Below, one piece after another: positions 1-8,018 of a DNA stretch of 15,569 bases (positions are counted from its first letter, which is position 1; each line of letters begins with the position of its first letter). The position numbers and the translations under genes are program-made. The DNA is from Hamiltosporidium magnivora. Taxonomy: Eukaryota; Microsporidia; Dubosqiidae. The notes under the pieces are model-generated. The model worked only from the letters and a program-made list of their open reading frames with translations. It was not told where the DNA came from and ran no database searches. Location: assembly GCA_004325065.1 (NCBI GenBank), contig PITI01000269.1:1-15569 (forward strand). Direction: 5' to 3'.

Positions 1-987
1 GATGAAGACAACGAATTATCATATATGTAATAGTAAAGGGGATAAAATAAACGACCAGAATCTTCATCTAACAAAATATTTAAATTATTTTCTGTCATAA
101 ATAAGTAGGTTAATTACAATAAATATAATGTAAAATATCTCTCAAATAAAGAAAGACCATTTTTAAGGCCCAGACATATATGCATAAGTATTATCTTTAT
201 TGGCTGTACATTCAAGACAATTATGCTTTGATAAGAGAAATTTTTATGTGGCTCTGATAAATCATTTTCTGAAAACTCTATAAATTTTTGTAGCTGTTTT
301 AAAAGTTTATCGTATTTTATAAAAAAATACTTCGAAAAGAAATTGAACATAAAAAATCTCCCTTTCCTCAATCTGATCAGTTATATTATCTGCGTATAAA
401 AAGAAAAATAGAATTAAATCATAAAAAATTGGGTAGCTTTTATATTCTTGAAGCTTGTCTTTGATTTTCTTAAATACTGAACCTTTTAATACTTTTTAAA
501 TTGATCTTTTGTAAAAATGGTATTGATTTCATATTCCAGAATTCTATTCGAAGATTCAATTATATTTTCTATTTCATTAATAGTCTCATTTGTGGTTATA
601 AAATCAATTTCCTCTTTTAAGATTTCTATCATATCGGTTTCTGAAAAATTTATAGGTAAATTACTTGAATCAACATTAATAGTGTCTAAGGTAATCATTG
701 CTTAAATCGGTTTTTCTAAAACAAGCAAAATGTATTTTAAATTAGGTGTTTGTGGTTTCTGCACATAATAAAATTATATTGTGTTTAGATTTATATATGT
801 AACATGCAATTGTATTTCTCACATTATTCCAATGGCCAAGATAAGGGGGCATAGGATTTTCTCCAGCAAAATATTCAGAACTGCGTGTTGATAAATCTAT
901 AGTTGCATCTTCTAGCACTGCATCTTCTAGGGGATTTATCAAAGAAATCAGTTCTGTGATTGTTCTATAATGTTTTGCTCTTTTGTT
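1..987 (-). pseudogene. Decayed or fragmented coding region continuing beyond the window edge
   Basis: I do not recognise the protein. Read on the minus strand, four protein-like open segments follow one another. An 81-codon segment at 987-745 includes SSEYFAGENPMPPYLGHWNN but has no ATG at its front. A 70-codon segment starts with ATG at 698 directly after a stop and is Glu/Ile-rich. A segment from ATG 350 to 114 begins MFNFFSKYFF. A last segment from ATG 98 (MTENNLNILLDEDSG) runs open to position 1. Three of these, and the secreted ORF upstream (1343-1029), share one frame (codon starts at positions 2 mod 3). The 987-745 segment is one frame off. In-frame stops lie at 950-948, 488-486 and 116-114. 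Residue composition is more protein-like than in the surrounding AT-rich DNA, which suggests a gene broken by stops and a frameshift. Several tiny genes, or chance openness, remain possible. Confidence 0.35.
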
Positions 988-1028
988 TTACTTTTTTTTC
1001 CAGAAACTTCTATGGCCTGTGCATAAAT

Positions 1029-1343
1029 TTATTTTCCACTAGCCTTTCGTTTACCTGCAATCAATTGGTGTTGAAACCCGGATGTGCTAGGTATTGATTC
1101 AAACGACTTATTTTCATAACTACCATATGAATGATTATAGGTATTTGAACATTCATTTTTTGGATTTATATCGTCATTATACATTGCGCCTTTAATATAC
1201 TCATATTGCCACAATTCTTCGGAACCACAATCATAACAGAGACTTTGTGTACATTCACTATCATCATCCTCTTTTATTGTTGTTACTTTTGCACAAAAGA
1301 TGATATAAATCATTATTCCAAAAATTATTATTATTCGTTGCAT
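1029..1343 (-). CDS. Small putative secreted protein (104 aa), unknown
   Basis: The frame is open further upstream from a TTG, but the first ATG is at 1343 and gives MQRIIIIFGIMIYIIFCAKV, a classical signal peptide of about 20 residues with a hydrophobic core. The mature part is acidic and polar, with Cys residues in a CTQSLCYDCGSEELW patch and a Ser/Asn/Tyr-rich C-terminal half ending in KRKASGK. No family is recognised. After the TAA at 1031-1029 the same frame stays open for 26 more codons, and further protein-like segments follow downstream. The ORF may therefore be the 5' exon-like remnant of a longer, decayed gene rather than a complete small protein. CCC-like and AAATTT-like motifs lie just upstream, as expected for a microsporidian gene. 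No neighbour suggests a role beyond export from the cell. Confidence 0.45.
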   Translation of the reverse strand: MQRIIIIFGIMIYIIFCAKVTTIKEDDDSECTQSLCYDCGSEELWQYEYIKGAMYNDDINPKNECSNTYNHSYGSYENKSFESIPSTSGFQHQLIAGKRKASGK

Positions 1344-1355
1344 TGATAAATTTCT

Positions 1356-1371
1356 GGGAGTTATCAAATTT
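1356..1371 (-). promoter_or_regulatory. CCC-like plus AAATTT-like microsporidian start signal
   Basis: On the minus strand AAATTT (1371-1366) is followed by CTCCC, whose last C is at 1356, 12 bases before the ATG at 1343. CCC-like and AAATTT-like motifs this close to the start codon are known for microsporidian genes. Assigning them here is an inference from position and sequence only. Confidence 0.3.
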
Positions 1372-3314
1372 AAATCTATAAAAAAAAATTCATTATTCCA
1401 AAATTGGTTTATTCTTTTCTTCTAAAATCGAATATTCCAGTGCAAATTTATATTTTTTTTCTTTATATTTCGAATTACTTTTTATTCTAATCTTCATGGA
1501 TCAAATTCATATTTGATTATTTTATATTCTGTAAACATATTTTTTCTACGCTTTTTTTCTATGAAAAATAAAAATTATTTAAAAGCCACATTCTATAGAA
1601 TATATTCATGTTTCTTTTGTATTCAATACTATTCAAGACTCAATTTTCTTTTGTATTCGAAAAAATCGTTTGATTTTTCTTTAATGTTTACATTGCTAGG
1701 TGAAATTTACTAAATCTATAATGTCTAAATATCTAATACTCGTTGGTTTTTCATTCATATAACTTTCGTAATAAAAAAAACGAGATTTTTATTAACTCTT
1801 TTTGGATATTAATGATTTGTTCTCTTTTTTTGAAAATTAAATGTGTTCAAAAAATTTGAAATTCGTTAAAAAAATCATTTTAAAAATTTTTAAAAAAATA
1901 CTTGGATTTTAGAAAAGAAATAAATAGCAAATGTTGATTCAGAATTTTTTTTGCATATAAGTTATTTTGTACAATTTTTTTTCGATTAAATAAGATAAAT
2001 ATATAATAGTTGTATTGCTGTTTATTAACATATAAATTGTGCATATTATAAATCTTATTTAAATCGGCAGTAATATTTTTTTTAAATTTAAACATAATAC
2101 TAAATATATAATGCGGAAGAAATGAATGGAATTTTTAAGTGTAAGATATTTGTTACGCATTAATCATAAATCTTATATTTTTAGAATATTCAAATTTTTC
2201 GAAAAAAATCATAACTTGTGTTATTCTAAGAATCAAGAAAAATATAAAACTTGAAAATAAATTCATATTTTAACGTATGTAATCTAATTTTGCCTTGAGT
2301 TGAAACGGAATTCCATATAAACAATCGAAATCTTAAAACAATTAATTACAGCTGAAAAATGAAAAATGCATATTTTATGATGATGTTAAATATACAAAAT
2401 CCAGATTGTATGTATACATTGATTCTTTGATTAATATATCACCTCTTTAGGCATATCAACCCTATTTTTTGGTTTTTTGATGTTTATTTATAAATTTATT
2501 TGTCAAATTGCAAACAATCAGATTTTTAATTCTCAAAAATTTAGAAAATCGGAGTTATAGTTATTTTTAGAATTTAAGTTCTTTTAAATCTTATTGCGAA
2601 TGATTGCCATTAAACAAAAAAGGAAAAATATTGTTACCGCGATGGTTAAAATCTTAAAACACTTATCCAGTTTACCAATGAATTTCAAAAAAATGCTTTA
2701 AAGCTTTATAATTGTTTTTTGGAAAACGAATTTTCTAACATAATCTTAATAAAAACTCTGTAAATTACCTAAGACAATTAACTTTTTTTTTAAAATATCC
2801 GGTTAAAGTATTATTTTGAGCAGACATTGGAACATAATTGCTAATCTGATATTTATTTCAAACAGATATTTCATCGAATCGATACCTTATTTTATATTTT
2901 GATGTAAAAAAATCTGTTTGAGAAAAATTTTAATTCTATAAAAATTAAAATTAAATTATTAGCTAGCAAATATTACCTTATCTACTATTAAATGGATTTT
3001 TATAAATTAAACTAAATTTTAAGAAATTATTTCGAAATATTTATTTGATTACTAATATGTTCTGTTATAAATACAAATATATTTTAAATGTATTTTTATG
3101 GTTTTTGGTTATAAAATTTAAATAAAAGAACGAAACGATTTTAGAATTTATTCTTTTCAATGAAATTTATCCTAAATGTAATCCATGATACGAAATTTAA
3201 ACCATTATTACTCTATAAAACACAAAAAACATTTAAATATATATTTATTATCTATAGTAATATAATTGTGAGTGATAGAGGTGTTTGTTTTAGTTGAGTA
3301 CGTTTCTTTTAAAA
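1372..3314. other. AT-rich intergenic region without a supported gene
   Basis: Nearly 2 kb of A/T-dominated sequence with many A and T runs. The longest open frames (about 66-71 codons, at 1513-1713 plus and 1880-2095 minus) are made of Phe, Lys, Asn, Ile and Tyr, as chance ORFs in such DNA are. The first of them has only a TTG at its front. I see no tRNA-like arms, no repeat and no recognisable protein remnant. Confidence 0.6.
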
Positions 3315-3969
3315 ATTTTACTTCTTTTTAAGAAGTAGCAAGTTTATTATTGTTATAATTACATTAACCCTGTTCTGGGTTATGCATAAATAGCTGCACC
3401 CCAAACACCTCATCGGTACCCCATGCGATACCTACATCTCGAAGTATTTCCTCTAAAAGATGTGTAGGACTTAATTAATGGCGATATGGTTGCCCATATT
3501 TTGTTAATGTCCGTTGCATGGGGTATGATCATATGTAGAACTCCACCCTGGCATCCTCCAAGACTATGCAGCTCCCATTTACTCTACACATTCCGAATCA
3601 AAGTAAATTATAGACAATATATATCTCGGTTACTTACATAGGGTGTACTTAGACACTGAAATGTCATACCATCAGGTATAATCTGCTGTGTAGCTTTCCT
3701 AGCTTTAAAAAACTTTGTTTTTATAATTACCAACCGCTAAGTCTTCGTACCTGAGTCAGCAAAGCTAGGTTTCCACGCTTTTACATGTAGTTACCTACAA
3801 GTTGCGCGATCCTCGATCTAGTTAGATAAAAACACCACAAAATAGATTTGTAGAAAAATTTTGGTTAATCTGTAGATCTTCTCCTCCCCATGCAAATCAA
3901 ATTGAACAGCCTAAAAAGTAGTGTTGTTTTATTCCTATCAAAAATTTAAAAAATGTATTTCATATAGTA
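3315..3969 (+). repeat. Dispersed non-coding repeat, copy A
   Basis: This segment is more GC-rich than its surroundings and matches, in the reverse orientation, 11655-12310. Collinear anchors support this. 3361-3381 matches the complement of 12249-12269 with 2 mismatches in 21. 3660-3687 matches the complement of 11951-11978 with 3 mismatches in 28. AAAGCTAGGTTT (3761) and TTCTCCTCC (3879) also have counterparts in order and at nearly equal spacing. No frame is open for long in either copy, so it is a non-coding or fully decayed element. It could be a MITE, a solo LTR, the UTR of a retroelement, or a structured RNA. The boundaries are approximate, because similarity fades at both ends. Confidence 0.7.
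3320..3336. repeat. Short perfect hairpin
   Basis: ACTTCTT-TTT-AAGAAGT is a perfect 7-bp inverted repeat with a 3-base loop, at the leading edge of repeat copy A. It may mark the end of the element. Copy B has only a degenerate equivalent here. Confidence 0.4.
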
Positions 3970-3982
3970 ATTCATATACTCA
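3970..3982 (+). repeat. Target-site duplication, left copy
   Basis: ATTCATATACTCA here and ATTCACATACTCA at 4224-4236 agree at 12 of 13 bases and flank the 241-bp insertion exactly. This is the signature of a target-primed or similar insertion. Confidence 0.75.
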
Positions 3983-4223
3983 TTCCCCACCATACCGGGA
4001 GCAAAATTTGCTTGGGGTATTCTCTGCTTGTAGTAAGAGGCGACTAAAAGGGACTGGTCTCCCATGTTGGGGCTGGGCGTAGAGCTAACAACCCACCGTT
4101 TAAAACCAGTTTGTTAAGAAACTCGAAAAAGTAAAAAAATCTACTGGAAAAAGACTGGTGGGCGGTATTACTGAGGGAGGCTAAGGCTCATGCAGAGCTG
4201 TAATGCCGAGAATGAATGAATGG
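3983..4223 (+). mobile_element. Short non-LTR-type (SINE-like) retroelement insertion, 241 bp
   Basis: The element is far more GC-rich than its flanks, lies between a 13-bp direct duplication (12 of 13 identical), and ends in a short simple-sequence tail, GAATGAATGAATGG. These are the marks of a SINE or a severely shortened LINE copy. Its first half holds the stretch GTAGTAAGAGGCGACTAA (from 4030). From memory this resembles conserved 5' stretches of animal non-LTR retrotransposons, but I have not verified that. I find no tRNA-type A and B boxes and no ORF, so it must have been moved by another element's machinery. Two nested stems are visible: CCCACC (4092-4097) with GGTGGG (4157-4162), and CCAGT (4106-4110) with ACTGG (4143-4147). 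It landed in, or at the edge of, repeat copy A. Confidence 0.7.
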
Positions 4224-4236
4224 ATTCACATACTCA
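4224..4236 (+). repeat. Target-site duplication, right copy
   Basis: ATTCACATACTCA directly follows the GAATGAATGG tail of the inserted element and repeats the left flank with one T-to-C difference. Confidence 0.75.
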
Positions 4237-4682
4237 AAAACAAGCAGATAGTCTTTTATGTGGTTATTATCCGACCACCTATAATATACTTATGCTTTTA
4301 ATTAAAATTAATAAATTTTTTTAGATTCTTTTAAAAAACATAGAGTTTATTAATCTATGCTCATAAGGTTTTATAATTCTATTAATAAATTTATTTCAAT
4401 AGATACAAATTGATATTATCATTATTAACATAAATTTGTTCATTATTTTTGAAAATATCTAATAATTGCGGTTTTAAAACATAATTACATTCTAAAATGA
4501 GTTTTTTAATTTCCATATGATTCATTTACTATAAATAATTAAATTAAATGTAAATTTGCAATTCGAATTGTTTATAATTTTATAAAATACTCAATTAGAT
4601 GTAAATAAATGTTATTTGGTTTGTCCTCATAAAAAAAAACAAATTATATTCTCATTTATATTTGATTGGATATAAATATTAT
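4237..4682. other. AT-rich intergenic region
   Basis: About 450 bases between the inserted element and the membrane-protein gene. I see no open frame, repeat or RNA gene in it. Confidence 0.6.
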
Positions 4683-4689
4683 AAATTTA
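4683..4689 (+). promoter_or_regulatory. AAATTTA motif upstream of membrane-protein gene
   Basis: AAATTTA ends 20 bases before the ATG at 4710 and is followed by an A-rich leader. It resembles the AAATTT-like signals reported upstream of microsporidian genes. In DNA this AT-rich it could be chance. Confidence 0.25.
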
Positions 4690-4709
4690 CCAAAAAAGGA
4701 AAAAAATAA

Positions 4710-5477
4710 ATGTTATTTTTGCTTATTTTAGAAAATACAAAATGTTCATATTTAACCGGTTTTTTAGAAAATATAACTAAAAACTATCAAGGTATAATAA
4801 AAAATCTGCAATTTATCCTACTTATTACTATGGCTTTATTTTTAATGTTGATTGGAATTCGATTTATGACCATTTCGTTAGCAATATTACTTGTTTTGTT
4901 AGGAGTGTGTACATGTTATGATATCTTGAAAAAGGCTGAATTTGCTTATAATAATGGAAAAAATTTTCTATTTATGTCACCAAGTACATATAAAGACTAT
5001 GTCATATATGCACTAGAAAACCCTCATATTGTTCATCTAATAATTATTGTATTTTCACTTGTTTTAGCTTCAATTATTCTTGCTGTTTTCAGAGGAATAT
5101 TTGCTCTTTTGTATGGTATTTTACTTATATTTATATACAAAGAGGGTTTTCATATAACAGCATTTGCAGAACTTGGAATTCAAAATGAAGTTTTAAGAGG
5201 AATAATTTTTGTAGCAATTGCTGTTTTTGGATTTTTTATAATTGCCGTAAAACTTAATGAAGTACTATTTGCACTTATATTTAGTTTTATGGGTTCTGTA
5301 TTGCTTTTAATTACGTTAGAAGCGTTTTTAAAGCAAAAATGGGGATATGAGAGTGCTTTTCGTGATTTAAAAAAGAAAGTTTTGCCCGAAATTCGTTCTG
5401 ATTCACTTCTTATTTTAAGTATTATGATTGCCGTATCTTTTGGTATACAATTAAGTTCTATTATATTCTCTTTATAG
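4710..5477 (+). CDS. Seven-helix integral membrane protein (possibly TM7S3/TM198-like)
   Basis: 255 residues. The start is fixed because an in-frame TAA sits immediately before the ATG. Hydrophobic segments lie at about residues 34-50, 53-69, 107-126, 128-143, 162-180, 183-205 and 231-254. A soluble loop of about 35 residues (70-106) lies between helices 2 and 3, and a basic loop (208-230, KQKWGYESAFRDLKKKV) before the last helix. Gly and small residues occur inside the helices (GIRFMTISLAILLVLLG, FRGIFALLYGILL). This order, two helices, a loop and then a tight pack of helices, recalls the TM7S3/TM198-like (DUF4203) domain. I infer this from pattern, not from a diagnostic motif. There is one N-glycosylation sequon (NIT, 21-23). 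No catalytic residues are evident and transport is not demonstrated. It stands alone, with more than 450 bases of gene-free DNA on each side. Codon use is AT-rich, like the LRR gene, and fits native DNA. Confidence 0.85.
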   Translation: MLFLLILENTKCSYLTGFLENITKNYQGIIKNLQFILLITMALFLMLIGIRFMTISLAILLVLLGVCTCYDILKKAEFAYNNGKNFLFMSPSTYKDYVIYALENPHIVHLIIIVFSLVLASIILAVFRGIFALLYGILLIFIYKEGFHITAFAELGIQNEVLRGIIFVAIAVFGFFIIAVKLNEVLFALIFSFMGSVLLLITLEAFLKQKWGYESAFRDLKKKVLPEIRSDSLLILSIMIAVSFGIQLSSIIFSL

Positions 5478-5498
5478 ATATTTTATATTTCTTATTAA

Positions 5499-5504
5499 AA
5501 TAAA
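5499..5504 (+). terminator. Putative polyadenylation signal
   Basis: AATAAA begins 22 bases after the TAG of the membrane-protein gene. Such short 3' UTRs would suit a microsporidian, but the hexamer is common in this AT-rich DNA. Confidence 0.3.
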
Positions 5505-5877
5505 ATCATTGCTTTATAATTTTTATTAAAAAAATCAGATATAAAATTTATATTCCTTTTTTATTAATTCATTTAACCACAAAAAATTATATTAAAATAC
5601 CAAATTATAGTATGGATTAGAATTTAATAGATGGTTTTTAAAATTTAGTATCATGGTTTAGAATCATTGAACTTTTAAATCCAATATTCTCTTAGTTTAG
5701 TATATTATCCTTCGATTTTTTTTTATTTTATTAATTCCAATACAAAAATTTTTAGCTAATTATCAAGATAGTATTTGATTAAATTTTTTAAAATGGTCTA
5801 TTTTTAGTTTGCAAAGGTATTACGTAGTTTAGTAAAAATTTGTTTTTTTGTTAATGATAGTAACGAATATTTTTTTA

Positions 5878-5901
5878 AGTAATATATCGAGATATATTAC
5901 T
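5878..5901. repeat. Perfect 11-bp inverted repeat
   Basis: AGTAATATATC and GATATATTACT are exact reverse complements separated by only GA. The sequence is cruciform-capable. No gene lies next to it. Confidence 0.6.
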
Positions 5902-7830
5902 CCATGTATTGATTTTTACAAAAAAAATGTACAAAATTTAAATTTAATTTTAAATATCTATAAATAATTGTAATGTTTTTGAAATTACTTAACTATATAC
6001 TACCTTTATTAAACAAGTCAAAAATTACTAGCCTAAATAGGTCTTAGAGAGGCAGTATAAAATAAACAAACTGCTATGTTTCTAAATTTCTCCATATCTT
6101 TCTAGGAAATTAAATATTTTTACATTTTACAGAATTAAGTTTTTTTTTGCTTTAATTTAGCTGAATGTGATGAATAGAGCAAATATCGTATAAGTTGCTA
6201 CTTATTAATCTTTTATGTAATTTAGATCTTAAAATAGTCCAAATATATTATTATTTTTAAATTCTTGGTAAGATTGGGAAATTTACAGGTATAATTTGAA
6301 TTTATGAGTATTACGATACGATATAAAAGTTTTGAAATCTGTCGAATTATATCGAGGATTTAAACACGCATGGAATTTGTCTCTTTCGTATGTAAGAAAT
6401 ATACCTGTATGATTTGCGATCGTTTTTTATTTTTATTCGAACATGTGAAATTTTTTAAATGGCATGAGCTTATTATGATCATTTGCTCATTGAATATTTT
6501 GGGTTAAAGTTGCATCTTTGGTTCATTAAAGCTTTGATTTCAAATCAAAATATTTTCGATTAACAATGCTCATCTTTAAATTTTTGTTCGTGGTTTAATA
6601 GAAAAATAAAACCGGCTTAATTTACCTTAAAATGCAAACAAAAATATTTATTGGTTTATCCATTCATGTTTAACTTAAAAATGTGTAAATTTTCGCTTTT
6701 TCTAGTCACTTGGTCTTCTTTTTCATGTCTTATAATGAGAAAGATCATTAAATACCTATCATTTATACACAAAGAGTTTACAAAAAAGGAATTTCAAGAA
6801 AAAAAAACAATATCTCTAGATCGAGTCTAATAAACATATAAAGTATATATTTAGATACAAAAATAACTTCTAAAGAAAATAGAATGTCAGAAATTTTGTC
6901 TTAAACAAATATCTACATCTGAAATTATTCCAATATTAATAAACTTACAGACCTAGTTACTCTTTCCATTCTTTTTTAACTCTTTCAGAGTCGAAGATGA
7001 CAAATAGAGGCTTCTAAATGGCTTCTTTTATTTTTTTAAACTCTGGATTACAGGGTATTGGTATATATATCTAGTGTCGTTCGAATCTCACCAAAAAGGT
7101 AAATATCAATAAAACAGCATTAAATGTAACCAATGATATTCTATACTATTTTTAAAATCATTGCTGTGTATATTTCACTTTTAATGTTTCAGATTTAAAT
7201 TTATAATGCAATCAAACAATATATCTATGAATTCTTTCAATATCTGATAATTTTTAGCGGCATGTTTTTACTTCAAATGAAATTACTACTCTTATAAAAG
7301 AAATATTATAAAATCTAATCTTAGAAATAAAAAAATATCTTTATAATCTCAAATAGATAATGACTTGTGCAAAAATAACCTAAAAAAGGTTTTAAATCTA
7401 TAAATTATACTCAATATTAAATTTAATAAATATATTTTCCACTGAAATGTAACTATGAAGAGAAATATTAGAAATGAACACCTTTCTTATTTCTATTGTC
7501 GATTTCTCAAGGTTTACAAATATTAAAAATGAGGCCAAAAATAAAGAAAGTGAATGAATATATGCGGTCTTCTAAAAAATATATACAGTAATTACATTCT
7601 AAGGATAATAAATAAAGTAAAGAAAATTATAGTTTTTTAACTTTTCTAAATGATTGTGGAAACAAAATTGTAGTTTTTACAAACTAAATACAAAAAACTT
7701 GAGTTAAATTTTGAAAATTGAATATATTATAAATTATAATTCAACTATTCGTTAATTTTTTTTTATTAGGATTATTTATTTCATTATTTGTTGCAGTAGC
7801 TGATTAATAAATGAATGAAATATTTCTTTT

Positions 7831-7863
7831 GGAACAATTTAAAATCAAAAGAAGAATTGTTCC
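7831..7863. repeat. Inverted repeat followed by T run
   Basis: GGAACAATT (7831-7839) and AATTGTTCC (7855-7863) are perfect 9-bp arms around a 15-base loop, directly followed by seven T. The shape recalls a terminator or the end of a small element. It lies about 155 bases before the LRR gene, and no transcript reading into it is known. Confidence 0.5.
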
Positions 7864-8018
7864 TTTTTTTGTTTAACCTTAATGTTCATCGAAATATTAG
7901 AACATTTCATTTATTGGATATCAACAGAAATTAAATTAATTGTGTTTTAATTAACTGTTTAATTATATTAATCAATTTATTTCTCTTCTAAATTAAGAAA
8001 AACATAGAAGCATTGCAA

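Larger units (their letters stand above)
5478..8018. other. Long AT-rich intergenic region without a supported gene
   Basis: About 2.5 kb with stops in all frames at short intervals. It contains the inverted repeats listed at 5878 and 7831. A TTCGAATC string at 7080 is not part of a tRNA. I see no pseudogene I could defend. Confidence 0.6.

Noticed and set aside
517..705. Plus-strand ORF of 62 codons
   Set aside because: It is the mirror of the minus-strand Glu/Ile-rich segment, with Ile/Ser-biased composition and no good start context.
1513..1713. Plus-strand ORF of 66 codons
   Set aside because: It opens with TTG, the next ATG is internal, and the Phe/Tyr/Lys/Ser composition is that of chance ORFs in AT-rich DNA.
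1880..2095. Minus-strand ORF of 71 codons
   Set aside because: Composed almost only of Lys, Asn, Ile, Phe, Tyr and Leu, with no motif, no helix and no upstream signal. Most likely chance.
3360..3840. Ribosomal, RNase P or SRP RNA gene
   Set aside because: None of the universally conserved core sequences of those RNAs is visible, and the second copy at 11655-12310 has diverged too far for an essential RNA.
3357..4223. One single long retroelement covering both GC-rich islands
   Set aside because: A clean 13-bp duplication brackets only 3983-4223, and copy B contains the 3315-3969 part without it, so two separate elements fit better.
7079..7087. GTTCGAATC string resembling a tRNA T-loop (B box)
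   Set aside because: The bases on either side do not form a 5-bp T stem, and there is no matching A box, anticodon arm or acceptor stem at the right distance.
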